A stretch of DNA of 64,000 nucleotides from Alistipes sp. UBA934 (GTDB taxonomy: Bacteria > Bacteroidota > Bacteroidia > Bacteroidales > Rikenellaceae). Every line of letters starts with the position of its first letter. Positions within the stretch are counted from its first letter, which is position 1. The notes under the pieces are model-generated. The model was not told the DNA's origin, ran no database searches, and worked only from the letters and a program-made list of their open reading frames with translations. A program made the position numbers and the translations under genes. Below are positions 26,182 to 34,850 of the stretch, piece after piece. Where the stretch lies: positions 1 through 64,000 of the forward strand of contig DBDK01000005.1 of NCBI GenBank assembly GCA_002293535.1, written 5' to 3'.

Positions 26182-28584
26182 CTACTGCGCAAGCACCGTA
26201 TTCGCTGCCCAGGCCCAGGTGTTCAGCATTAGCGTATTCACAGTGCCCACGGACATATAGGTGCTGGCAAATTGCGATTCTCCTATATAGACGATTCTTC
26301 TTTGCGGATCCACGCCCATCATCATCATATCGGTATCCGTGGTTTCCGTATCGGTTCTTATAAAGGGAGGTAATTGGGTAACTGTCTTTGTTGTTATGGA
26401 GGTCTGGAATATTGCCAATGGAATAACGGGTGAGGTGTCGTTCGGCATAGCAAATTCGGCTATTCCGTCGAACGGGTTTGCTGTCAGCACCGTATGACTG
26501 GCTTCACCGAACGGACCATTTACGAAAGTCTTATTTAGATCGGTCGGTTCGGCGGCTTTTACTCCTTCCACTTCGACGTCGGGAGATCCCGACAGGGCAC
26601 CCAATCCAAGTATATCCAGCAATCCGTCAATCAGCCCGCCAAGCAAACTTCCGAGCAGTGTCTCGTCGTTGAGTTTGCTTCCCGAGTACCACTTTAGACC
26701 GTCGGTTGCTCCGAGGGTATTGCGCAAAATTGCATTTGTGGCCACACCGTCGTATGTTCCTTCGGCGTCGGCTCCTGCGTCGCCCGACACGAAGAGCACG
26801 TGGTGTTTGTCGCTGTCCAGCCACTCCAGTATCATATCCACTGCGTCCTGATATGGGTCGCTGGCGTATGGCATCACAAGTATATCTGTTGATACCAAAG
26901 CACGACGGAGTTGATCGAGGCTCACGGTTGTAGGGCCGTTCGCGGCGCCGGTTTGCAGCTCATCGAGTGTAAATCCTGCGAAATCGACCGTTCCTCCCGG
27001 CCCGAATTTCGTCGGGTCGATCAGAATGTTTTTCAGCGCAGCGGCACCTCCTGCGGGTGTGTTATGAGAACTGTCGTAATATACTCCGAGAGAGCCGATA
27101 TCGTTACTTAGTGAGAGTACATTGACCTTTCTGTTTGTTACCCCCGACGATGACTGTTGCGTGATCCCCACACTCAACACTGCAGTGTTTACTGTTATGA
27201 ATACACCTGTAGGACGATTGTCCGGGCCTGGATTGTCCGACACATTGGTTATTGTGAACGTATAATCCGTATAGGTCGGTCCGGGTGTTCCCGCAGTTAT
27301 TACCACATCGTAAATTCCGTTGTTTTGTTCCGTCGATGCTGTGCTTGAGACAAGCGCTCCGTCCGATCCCAATTGCCACTGGAAGGGTAGAGTAGAGCGC
27401 ACCGTAAAAGTTTGCGTTGCTCCGGCATTGTACGGCATCACCACATTGTTCGTATTCACCATTATGTAGTCACCCGTTCCAACGAAATTGACCTGTGAGA
27501 TGTTGTCGTTCCAGGCAGTAACCTGTACGAGCATCGAGGTGTTGGTGGATAACGCGGCTTCCTCGGGTGTATCTTTTCCCGGCGAGAGTACCTTGGTTAT
27601 GTTAAAAACATATCTTGTATTGCGCAGTACCTGCCCGAACGGGTGCCCGGCCTCTCCCGAATTGAAGTCTACTCTATAATAGACCTGCTTGCCCGTGTCT
27701 CCATTGTAATATCCTCCCACTATAAGGCACATAGCGTTCAGTTTTTCGTCATCGGTCGTTGCAGGCAGACTTTCAGGGATATACATTATGCTGCTATAGT
27801 GCTGACCTGTACTGTTATCGTTCACAAAAGAGAAGGGCAGCGAAACGGCAGGCTGGGGTATGGCATCCCCTGGCTCCGAAGCGCTCGTCACGCGTGTATG
27901 GTCGCTGGTATCGAGCGCACTCAACGAGGGCATCAGCTGCATTTTATCCATCGGGCGATACAGTGCTACACTCGTCATCGTAAAAGGTCTCGAACCGGGT
28001 TCGAGGTTTTTGCCTATGTCGGCCCTTGCCATCATTCTCATCACATCTATCTCTATGGTGGAGCTTGAGAATGGCTCCAAAGAGGGTAGTATCGTCTCTC
28101 CACTCATCGGCACGACATCGCTCGGCATTTGTGTAGTCACGAACATCGAACGCAGCTGCGCTTCCGTTACCCCTTTTGCCGGCAGATTATTCACAACATC
28201 GACACCGCTGTACGACTCGCCGTGATTTGCCAACACGAGCAATTTTATGGGCGTTTGGCTCGAAAAGAGGTCAGCGTCAAAAGTAGTATAAGCATCACCC
28301 GAACTCTCCGGTTGTCTGACTCCTTGTACGGCATAACTAAAGAGGTAATCGTTCCCACTCTTGTTCAGGACCATAATCAGCAGATCGTTCATTCCGTAGT
28401 CGAACTCGCCGTTATCGAACACGGCATCTCTTGTTACCTGTCTCATTGAGGCAGGTGTATTGATGTTGAACCTCACTGTTGCCTTATCGTCCGACCCGCC
28501 CTTTTCCCACGGTTGGGTCTCCACGTCCATCGTGCACCCACCGAGAACTATTCCCAGTGCCAGTGCCATAACTATCCGTTTCAT
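26182..28584 (-). CDS. Fimbrillin-like lipoprotein with long C-terminal extension
   Basis: The frame opens earlier at 28602, but the ATG at 28584 shares a base with the stop of the anchor-subunit gene and opens a lipoprotein signal (MKRIVMALALGIVLGGC, Cys at 17). The N-terminal 390 residues look like a Mfa/FimA-type fimbrial subunit (ATVRFNINTP, then the phrase MMARADIGKN typical of these beta-sandwich proteins). Two or more Ig-like beta domains follow. The last 330 residues hold an alpha/beta segment with a ThuA or amidotransferase-like look (DILVMPYAS, then HHVLFVSGDAGAD and the ending LMLNTWAWAAN). It is the third gene of the fimbrial operon, so probably a tip or accessory subunit. Confidence 0.7.
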   Translation of the reverse strand: MKRIVMALALGIVLGGCTMDVETQPWEKGGSDDKATVRFNINTPASMRQVTRDAVFDNGEFDYGMNDLLIMVLNKSGNDYLFSYAVQGVRQPESSGDAYTTFDADLFSSQTPIKLLVLANHGESYSGVDVVNNLPAKGVTEAQLRSMFVTTQMPSDVVPMSGETILPSLEPFSSSTIEIDVMRMMARADIGKNLEPGSRPFTMTSVALYRPMDKMQLMPSLSALDTSDHTRVTSASEPGDAIPQPAVSLPFSFVNDNSTGQHYSSIMYIPESLPATTDDEKLNAMCLIVGGYYNGDTGKQVYYRVDFNSGEAGHPFGQVLRNTRYVFNITKVLSPGKDTPEEAALSTNTSMLVQVTAWNDNISQVNFVGTGDYIMVNTNNVVMPYNAGATQTFTVRSTLPFQWQLGSDGALVSSTASTEQNNGIYDVVITAGTPGPTYTDYTFTITNVSDNPGPDNRPTGVFITVNTAVLSVGITQQSSSGVTNRKVNVLSLSNDIGSLGVYYDSSHNTPAGGAAALKNILIDPTKFGPGGTVDFAGFTLDELQTGAANGPTTVSLDQLRRALVSTDILVMPYASDPYQDAVDMILEWLDSDKHHVLFVSGDAGADAEGTYDGVATNAILRNTLGATDGLKWYSGSKLNDETLLGSLLGGLIDGLLDILGLGALSGSPDVEVEGVKAAEPTDLNKTFVNGPFGEASHTVLTANPFDGIAEFAMPNDTSPVIPLAIFQTSITTKTVTQLPPFIRTDTETTDTDMMMMGVDPQRRIVYIGESQFASTYMSVGTVNTLMLNTWAWAANTVLAQ

Positions 28585-29633
28585 CAGTTCCACTCTGTCC
28601 ATTGATAGATTTCTCCCCAGGGGGTTACTTTGACAAACACTTCGATGTCTCCGGTGCCTGGTCCGGTCTCCGGAAATCTGATATATACGTTCGTTGTTTT
28701 TCCCGAATAGAGACCTATGTAGTCTCCATCGCCGTAATCGACCTTGGAGACCTCGCCCGTAAGGTCTATGTCTTCTCCGGCTCTGGTCGTCGTGCCGATT
28801 TGGAACAGACGTAGTGTTACTCCTGTATCACCGTCGATATCATTCGGGTCGAGTGACGGTACAAGGTTGTAGGGGGTCTTGGTGATCAAAAAACCATTCC
28901 CGGTATTGATGACACCCACTTCCCTGATCTCTCGCAGTTCATTACCGGCGTGCGGGACGCCTTCGTAGTCATAACCATTGTTTTGCCTCTCAATCTGGAA
29001 GTAATAATCCTCTGGATTATAGCCGTCGGGCAGGTTCTCGACTTGTATCCATAGCAGCGCGTTTAGCTGTGTAATTTGTATTTCGTGTACTAATTTAAGC
29101 GTGCCGTCGGCTTTTGTCTCTATTCTGTCGAACTTTCGGTGATTGATCTGCCCGAAAATTATCTGCCTCATCCCGAAGAGTATCTCCTGCGGGCAGTTAT
29201 AGTAGCCGTCGTAATCCTCATTTGGTGAAAGATTCAGAAATTGTTTCGATATGTCGTCTTGACCGATGGCGTAGGTTCCCAGTACGCTCATATTGCTGTC
29301 TCCGATGTTTCCCCAAGCGGAAACGTAGACCATATCGCCTTTTGTGTACTTCTTCTGTTCAAGTATCGGTATCGGTTTCTCGACTCCGAGTTGCGCCTTT
29401 TCAACCGGAACGTAATCTACCAATGTCGTTTGATCGTCGAAAAAGAAGAGAGACCCGTCGAGAACCCTTTGCGAGACGGTTATACTTTTGCCCGTGCCGG
29501 CGTCTATTGCCGTAACGATCATCACCTCTTCCATATAGGGCGGACAGTCTTCCAGGTCGTCATAAATGCCGTCACATCCGCATATTGCTGTTGCCAGTGT
29601 CACCCCCGTAATGATTCTTATAGCTTGTTTCAT
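28584..29633 (-). CDS. FimB/Mfa2-family fimbrial anchor lipoprotein
   Basis: The 349-residue protein has a lipobox (LATAICGC, Cys at about 19-20) and the hallmark of Mfa2/FimB proteins right behind it: CDGIYDDLEDCPPY. A central beta domain with a TQLNALLWIQVENLPDGYN strand and a C-terminal half ending VKVTPWGEIYQWTEWN follow. FimB/Mfa2 proteins anchor the fimbria to the outer membrane and limit its length. The gene follows the major subunit after a 76-base gap with a hairpin and overlaps the next gene by one base. Confidence 0.88.
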   Translation of the reverse strand: MKQAIRIITGVTLATAICGCDGIYDDLEDCPPYMEEVMIVTAIDAGTGKSITVSQRVLDGSLFFFDDQTTLVDYVPVEKAQLGVEKPIPILEQKKYTKGDMVYVSAWGNIGDSNMSVLGTYAIGQDDISKQFLNLSPNEDYDGYYNCPQEILFGMRQIIFGQINHRKFDRIETKADGTLKLVHEIQITQLNALLWIQVENLPDGYNPEDYYFQIERQNNGYDYEGVPHAGNELREIREVGVINTGNGFLITKTPYNLVPSLDPNDIDGDTGVTLRLFQIGTTTRAGEDIDLTGEVSKVDYGDGDYIGLYSGKTTNVYIRFPETGPGTGDIEVFVKVTPWGEIYQWTEWN

Positions 29634-29669
29634 ACCAGAATTATAATAGATGTAGTTTTAATAGTTCCC

Positions 29670-29691
29670 TGCGGCCCGGTCAAAGGCCGCA
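29670..29691 (-). promoter_or_regulatory. Intercistronic hairpin between the major fimbrial subunit and the anchor gene
   Basis: A 7-base GC-rich stem (TGCGGCC and GGCCGCA) with an 8-base loop lies in the 76-base gap after the major subunit. No long T tract follows on minus. A partial terminator or an mRNA-end stabiliser that keeps the major subunit transcript in excess is the simplest reading. Confidence 0.5.
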
Positions 29692-29709
29692 AGGATAGTG
29701 TAGCAAAGT

Positions 29710-31110
29710 TTACCAGGTTGTGACCTGATTGATCGGACCTTCCCAAGGCACGGGTTTCACCGTCACGATGAGGTTAGTACCCATTGCGGGATCGTCCGGA
29801 TTGTCGGTACCGTAGAAGTCTTCGAATTCGATATTGATGATGTAGCGCATATTACGCTTGATGTTCGTTCCATCCGTAGTGTCTCCTTCTGGTTCTCCGT
29901 CGTTGTCCACAGCGTTAATGGCTACGGGATAGAAATAATCTTCTCCGTCATACGTTCCTTCCAGAGTAAGGAGAGTCGGTATCATCGGGTTGTTGTTGGG
30001 CAACACATACCAGAAGTTATTCGGAGTGGCCAATACTTCGCCCAGATTAATACTCACGCCGGGCAATGCAAGAATAGTGCTGAGCGGGATATCGAGATAG
30101 CCGAGAAGTGTATCGATACCTAAAAGTGAACCATTCAGCACCGTCTCTACGGCACTAATAGCAAGATTCAAAAGCGTTGTAGTTGCACCCAGTACATCCG
30201 GTATGCCGAGAGCCGAAAGATTGTCTTTCACCGCTTCGAGCAAAGATGTAACCAATCCACTGATATTCAGCAAACCTGTGTCACTTTGACCCATAGCCAC
30301 CAGACCTGCGGCTATAGTACTGGTCGATCCGCCACCCGAGAAAGATCCGTAATAGGTAGGAGAAGAGGGATAAGTGTCTATTTCACCCGGATATATGTAA
30401 GCACTGCCGATAGCCCTTTGGATACCTGCTCCGGTGACCTGGAAGCGGATAATATCGGCGATTGTAACGGTCGATGCAAAGGTGATTTCACCCAGTTCGA
30501 CTCTGGCCACGACTCTTTCGACGGGAACTTCTACCTTGTTAGTTCCGTCTTTCACGGTGTAAATTGCGGCATTGGGATCAGCTGGCATATTGCCGGTTGC
30601 CGGATCGGCCCCATACCGGCCACTCATCATCAAGCCGTTCTCAAGGTCGGTGAAATCGTCCGTCGTCTGGCTCGAAAGAGGAACCGTCAGCACCAGGTTG
30701 TCTTTGGTAACATCCGCGATGGTGGAGGACCCTACTGTAAGCGTAGGAACACTTACGTGTGCAACTTCGCTGTTGGCAATAGCCACTACCTGAATCTTAT
30801 CATCTGTTTCATAGCCCGGAAATACGATCTGCTTGGAACCTGCAGAGGTCGATTTCTGTTCCAGGAAAGCGCCTGTGTCGTTGAACAGATAAGCTGTGAA
30901 CTCGACGATGTTGCTTTCATACTTTGCAATCTGGTCCGTAGTTGAAGGGCCCAGGATCCCGCGTGTTCCGGCAGGTTCCGATTTGATGCTCACCACGACA
31001 CTATTACTTTCGTCGCTTCCCTTGGGGCCTTTGACCACATCCTTCACGCATCCCGTTGTGAGGATGGCGAGCGCAGCTGCGCCCATCCATAAAAAATTGA
31101 TCTTTTTCAT
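29710..31110 (-). CDS. Mfa1-like major fimbrial subunit lipoprotein
   Basis: The 466-residue protein has a lipoprotein signal (MGAAALAILTTGC, Cys at 21) and an Mfa1-type layout: SAGSKQIVFPGYETDD, VQVVAIANSE, then VPVERVVARVELGEITFAS in the middle, and a C-terminal strand YIINIEFEDFYGTDN followed by VTVKPVPWEGPINQVTTW. The C-terminal strand is the expected donor or acceptor strand for polymerisation. Residues 270-350 contain a leucine-rich insertion with LSTILALPGVSINLG. First gene of the fimbrial operon, divergent from the radical-SAM gene. Confidence 0.85.
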   Translation of the reverse strand: MKKINFLWMGAAALAILTTGCVKDVVKGPKGSDESNSVVVSIKSEPAGTRGILGPSTTDQIAKYESNIVEFTAYLFNDTGAFLEQKSTSAGSKQIVFPGYETDDKIQVVAIANSEVAHVSVPTLTVGSSTIADVTKDNLVLTVPLSSQTTDDFTDLENGLMMSGRYGADPATGNMPADPNAAIYTVKDGTNKVEVPVERVVARVELGEITFASTVTIADIIRFQVTGAGIQRAIGSAYIYPGEIDTYPSSPTYYGSFSGGGSTSTIAAGLVAMGQSDTGLLNISGLVTSLLEAVKDNLSALGIPDVLGATTTLLNLAISAVETVLNGSLLGIDTLLGYLDIPLSTILALPGVSINLGEVLATPNNFWYVLPNNNPMIPTLLTLEGTYDGEDYFYPVAINAVDNDGEPEGDTTDGTNIKRNMRYIINIEFEDFYGTDNPDDPAMGTNLIVTVKPVPWEGPINQVTTW

Positions 31111-31222
31111 AATACAAAAATTTTTAGTTGGTTAAAAATGTTATTGTTAATAAATTGTTTGCTTTGCTCATCGACTTTACACGAAGCGTGCCAAAAATTT
31201 TATTAACTTGCGCTCCCCCCTT

Positions 31223-32509
31223 ATGAAAGAGTCGGTCATATCTAAACTTAAAGTGCTGGCAGAGAGCGCCAAGTACGATGTGTCGTGCGCATCGTCGGGC
31301 ACCACTCGTCGCGGTAAGGACGGCCACATAGGATCGGCCACCGGGTGGGGAATTTGCCACAGTTTCACGGCGGACGGGCGCTGCGTTTCGCTGTTGAAAA
31401 TTATGCTGACTAACCACTGCATCTATGACTGCGCCTACTGCATCAATCGCCGGAGTAACGATGTTCCTCGCGCCACTTTCACTCCCGATGAGTTGGTCGA
31501 ATTGACCTTGGAGTTCTATCGTCGCAACTATATCGAGGGACTTTTTTTGTCGTCCGGAGTAATTCGCGACCCGGACTACACGATGGAGCGAATGGTGAAG
31601 GTGGTTCGCGAGTTGCGGACTACTCATCGCTACAATGGCTACATCCATATGAAGTCGATTCCCGGCGCTTCCGAAGGCTTGGTGAGGGAGGCGGGCTTGT
31701 ATGCCGACCGTCTGAGCGTGAATATCGAGATCCCGCGTGAGGAGAACCTCAAAATGCTCGCACCGGACAAGGATCACGCGAGCGTCTATCAGCCGATGCG
31801 GTATATTCATCAGGGATTTCTGGAGAGCACCGAAGATCGCAAGAAATTTCGCAAAGCACCCAAGTGGGCTCCCGCCGGCCAAAGTACCCAGATGATCGTC
31901 GGTGCCACGCCGGAGACCGACAACGAAATTTTGCGCCTTTCCACCAAGCTGTACAATGTGCAGGGGATGAAGAGGGTCTACTTTTCGGCGTTCGTTCCGG
32001 TGAACTCGTACGACAGGCGACTCCCGATGTTGGGCTCTCCGCCTCTCGTTCGCGAGAACCGTTTGTATCAGGCCGACTGGCTGATGCGTTTTTATGGTTT
32101 CGGGGCAGGGGAGATCGTCGATGATGCCTACCCGAACCTCGATTTGGAGATCGATCCCAAATTGGCGTGGGCGTTGAGGCATCCGGAGAAATTTCCGGTC
32201 GATTTGAATCGTGCGGACTATGAAATGATCCTTCGCGTTCCGGGAATCGGAGTGAAATCGGCACAGTTGATCGTTGCCGCGCGCCGACATTCGAGAATTA
32301 CCGGTGCAACCCTCAAGAAAATAGGGGTAGTGCTCAAAAAAGCGCAATATTTCATCACTTGCGGTGAAATTTCAGAGGGTATCGCGCCGAAAAATGGAAT
32401 TATCGGCGACCTCCACCCCGATTTAGTGCGAAAAGTCCTCACTCAAAAACGCCCGACTTCGCGTCGCGCTCAGAGTCCCGACCAAACAACCCTGATTTTC
32501 CCCGATTAG
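31223..32509 (+). CDS. Radical SAM protein of the putative DNA modification/repair family
   Basis: The frame opens with a TTG at 31208, but the ATG at 31223 is preferred. The 428-residue protein has the radical SAM triad CIYDCAYC (Cys66, 70, 73), a TIM-barrel-like middle (SPGA-like IPGASEGLVREAG, DRLSVNIEIP), and a C-terminal helix-hairpin-helix (ILRVPGIGVKSAQLIV, near 336-351) that suggests DNA binding. It matches the uncharacterised family described as putative DNA modification/repair radical SAM protein, normally paired with a DUF4130 protein, which follows here. Substrate unknown. Confidence 0.88.
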   Translation: MKESVISKLKVLAESAKYDVSCASSGTTRRGKDGHIGSATGWGICHSFTADGRCVSLLKIMLTNHCIYDCAYCINRRSNDVPRATFTPDELVELTLEFYRRNYIEGLFLSSGVIRDPDYTMERMVKVVRELRTTHRYNGYIHMKSIPGASEGLVREAGLYADRLSVNIEIPREENLKMLAPDKDHASVYQPMRYIHQGFLESTEDRKKFRKAPKWAPAGQSTQMIVGATPETDNEILRLSTKLYNVQGMKRVYFSAFVPVNSYDRRLPMLGSPPLVRENRLYQADWLMRFYGFGAGEIVDDAYPNLDLEIDPKLAWALRHPEKFPVDLNRADYEMILRVPGIGVKSAQLIVAARRHSRITGATLKKIGVVLKKAQYFITCGEISEGIAPKNGIIGDLHPDLVRKVLTQKRPTSRRAQSPDQTTLIFPD

Positions 32510-32550
32510 GCGTTTTTTGCGTTAGCCCGGCTCGTCGTCGGCGTTCCGGT

Positions 32551-32578
32551 TGTCAAATTTTTTGACACGATTGTCAAA
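32551..32578. promoter_or_regulatory. Three TGTCAAA half-sites upstream of the DUF4130 gene
   Basis: In the 110-base gap between the radical SAM and DUF4130 genes there is a palindrome TGTCAAA-ttt-TTTGACA (32551-32567) and a further direct copy TGTCAAA at 32572-32578. The third copy is about 40 bases before the DUF4130 start. The arrangement looks like an operator over a promoter region, but may also be a chance AT-rich repeat. Confidence 0.35.
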
Positions 32579-32619
32579 TTTTTTTACATTTTTGTTCGAG
32601 CGTTCGATCTACCGTTTTG

Positions 32620-33495
32620 ATGACAGTTTTTAATTATGATTCCACGTTTGAGGGCCTTCTGACGGCGATTTTCGACGCTTACTCGCGGCGACAGTTCCCC
32701 GATGTGCTTTTGCCCTCCCCAGACTGTGTTTCGCCTTCCCACCCCGCCCATAACGCCTTCGGTAGTGTTTCGTCTCCCTCCCTTCCACTCTTCTCCGACG
32801 AGATTCATAATGTGCTGACTGACAGTGCGAAATCGGGACGGGTTTGGCGTGCACTGCTGAAAAAATTGCCCAAGGAGGTGTGTAATATGCTTTTTTACGG
32901 CTGGCTTTCCGAGGAGTCAGGCGTGGATATGATGTTGTTTCGATACATCCGCCGCGTATTCGACGAACCCGCAACGACATCATCTGTTGCGACTGATTTT
33001 TCCGATCCTGATATCCTGCGAGTCAAGCAGTTAGCCCTCAAGGTCTCACACGAATGCGAGCATATCAGACAGTTCACGCGTTTCCAAAAAGGGGGTGATG
33101 CTCCCGGCAATGACACCACTACCGGGCCTGCCGACAGCTATGGCGCCGGTGCAACCTATTTCGCCCCTGTGTCGCCACGTTATAATGCTCTGCCTCTGGC
33201 GATTGGGTACTTTCGCGATCGATTTCGCGACCAGCGTTGGTTGATCTACGACATCAAACGTCGCTACGGTTTTTACTATGATCTTAAGGAAGTTACGGAA
33301 GTCACGATGGAAGACGATGCCCACCTCGTCGCCGGAAAATTGGACGAAGCGATGATGGCGGCGGACGAAAAACTCTTCCAGGATCTGTGGCGCACCTATT
33401 TCCATTCGATGGCCATCGCCGAGCGCATCAATCCAAAGCTGCAACGTCAGCATATGCCCAAACGTTTCTGGGCACTGCTGACGGAGCTACAATGA
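32620..33495 (+). CDS. DUF4130 protein, partner of the radical SAM protein in DNA metabolism
   Basis: The ATG at 32620 is preferred over the TTG three bases earlier. The 291-residue protein matches the DUF4130 (probable DNA metabolism protein) pattern: VFNYDSTFEGLLTAIFDAY at the start, YNALPLAIGYFRDRFRDQRW in the middle and LIYDIKRRYGFYYDLKEV after it. DUF4130 is related to the UdgX type of uracil-DNA glycosylase, with which it is often fused or linked. Residues 20-55 form a low-complexity serine and proline stretch. It follows the radical SAM gene and is probably its functional partner. Confidence 0.85.
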   Translation: MTVFNYDSTFEGLLTAIFDAYSRRQFPDVLLPSPDCVSPSHPAHNAFGSVSSPSLPLFSDEIHNVLTDSAKSGRVWRALLKKLPKEVCNMLFYGWLSEESGVDMMLFRYIRRVFDEPATTSSVATDFSDPDILRVKQLALKVSHECEHIRQFTRFQKGGDAPGNDTTTGPADSYGAGATYFAPVSPRYNALPLAIGYFRDRFRDQRWLIYDIKRRYGFYYDLKEVTEVTMEDDAHLVAGKLDEAMMAADEKLFQDLWRTYFHSMAIAERINPKLQRQHMPKRFWALLTELQ

Positions 33496-33513
33496 GATTA
33501 AATGTAAAGAGGA

Positions 33514-33996
33514 TCAGTCTGTTAGTTTTTCAAGATTTTTGATATCGATATCGCCGATGACCCTGACCAAAACATTGCTGTCGTCATTCTTGTTTATGAC
33601 AGAGACGACTACCTCCTTGTCGTTTTTGCCACCCTTACCTTTAAGATCCTTGACCAAGACCTTAACGGTTTCGTTGTCGTTTGAGCTGGAAACCAATGGC
33701 TTATAGTCATCCGCATCAGTAATCACCTTGACCTCTCTTGTAAATTCTCCGTCATTTAATTCCGAGATGATCACCGTCATCGTGCGAATGTCCTTGGCGA
33801 GTCCGGACAAATCCATCCCCTCCAAATTAACTGCGCCGTCGCCGAGCATTTTGATCATATCTCCATCAATAGTAATTACCGTAACGCCGTCTCTGTCAGT
33901 GTATTTTGCAGCGAGTTCGTCGATGGTTTTGTTCTGTGCGCCGGCTGCAAAGGCAACCAAAATCGTGACGATGGATAAAAACAATGTCTTTTTCAT
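33514..33996 (-). CDS. DUF4252 secreted protein
   Basis: The 160-residue protein has a signal peptide (MKKTLFLSIVTILVAFAAGAQ) and the DUF4252 pattern: IDELAAKYTDRDGVTVITI, GMDLSGLAKDIRTMTVII, and a lysine-rich loop KDLKGKGGKNDKEVV. DUF4252 proteins often sit next to ECF sigma factors in Bacteroidetes, as here. ATGA overlap with the membrane protein gene suggests coupled translation. Function unknown; the sequence is very charged. Confidence 0.85.
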   Translation of the reverse strand: MKKTLFLSIVTILVAFAAGAQNKTIDELAAKYTDRDGVTVITIDGDMIKMLGDGAVNLEGMDLSGLAKDIRTMTVIISELNDGEFTREVKVITDADDYKPLVSSSNDNETVKVLVKDLKGKGGKNDKEVVVSVINKNDDSNVLVRVIGDIDIKNLEKLTD

Positions 33997-34346
33997 AATA
34001 GTGTTTTATTTAAAATTTGGTTTACGTGCTCCATTTTCTGCGAAATATCCTGAGCCGACCGCTCCAGACGTGTGTTTACGACGTCCAACGCCTGTCGTGT
34101 TTGCTCTATCGCCGTGTCGCGATCCACTATGCGTGCGCCATTCACATAGCATACGAAATCATCCTTCGGTGCCTGCGGCGAGAACACAAACAGACCTGCG
34201 ATGAACATAGCCGCAATACCCGTCACGGCAATGGTTAGGCTTATTCGATGACGTGATCTTTCGTGTGTAACCAGCTGCCTGCGAGGATTTTCCGCCCGCA
34301 TTTGCTTAAACGCACATTGCAGCATTTTGTCTATATTATGTTCCAT
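33993..34346 (-). CDS. Single-pass membrane protein of an ECF sigma cassette (anti-sigma candidate)
   Basis: The 117-residue protein has a basic N-terminus of about 36 residues, one transmembrane segment (LTIAVTGIAAMFIAGLFVF, 37-55), and a 60-residue outer part with a coiled-coil-like end (TRLERSAQDISQKMEHVNQ). It lies between the sigma gene (11-base overlap) and DUF4252 (4-base overlap). Position and topology fit an anti-sigma factor or sensor, but no conserved anti-sigma motif is seen. Confidence 0.6.
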   Translation of the reverse strand: MEHNIDKMLQCAFKQMRAENPRRQLVTHERSRHRISLTIAVTGIAAMFIAGLFVFSPQAPKDDFVCYVNGARIVDRDTAIEQTRQALDVVNTRLERSAQDISQKMEHVNQILNKTLL

Positions 34347-34821
34347 AGTTCATTATTTTTGTAAGCTGCTCTTTTACAGTTGTGTGAGCCCTCGAAAGCG
34401 ACATTCTGACGGCCTCGGCACGCGTTTGCATAATGGCAGCAATTTCATCGATTTCCAACTCCTCGACGTCGCGCAGGTGCATAGCCGTACGCTGTTTTTC
34501 AGGCAACATTGCCATCAACCGCCTCACTATCAGCAACACATCCTCGTTGCGCTCACCCGTTTCACCTGCCATAGTCGGTGGCACTTCTACCGTCTGTTTC
34601 CGTCCCCGCAACCTATCGAGGCACATATTTCGCGCAGCGGCCAGGATGTAACCCCCTGGATTTTGGTGAAGACCGACGAGCAAACGTTTGTGCCACAACT
34701 TTTCGTAGAGGTCTTGAACTACGTCTTCGGCATCTTCGCGACTACCGACTATATTTAATGCAAGGCGGTAAATGCGCGGGTGTAGTTCGGTGTATGTGTT
34801 GTTGAAATCCTGTGGCGCCAT
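34336..34821 (-). CDS. ECF RNA polymerase sigma factor
   Basis: The 161-residue protein has sigma region 2 (EDAEDVVQDLYEKLWHKR and AAARNMCLDRLRGR) and region 4 (LPEKQRTAMHLRDVEELEIDEIA). It heads the cassette sigma, membrane protein, DUF4252. Such cassettes respond to envelope or oxidative stress in related bacteria; the signal is not known here. Confidence 0.9.
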   Translation of the reverse strand: MAPQDFNNTYTELHPRIYRLALNIVGSREDAEDVVQDLYEKLWHKRLLVGLHQNPGGYILAAARNMCLDRLRGRKQTVEVPPTMAGETGERNEDVLLIVRRLMAMLPEKQRTAMHLRDVEELEIDEIAAIMQTRAEAVRMSLSRAHTTVKEQLTKIMNYGT

Positions 34822-34850
34822 TTGTCTATATAACGATCGGAGCCGGCAAA

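Noticed and set aside
31124..32347. Minus-strand open frame of 407 codons opposite the radical SAM gene
   Set aside because: The plus-strand frame has radical SAM and HhH motifs; the antisense frame is a shadow with no recognisable motif.
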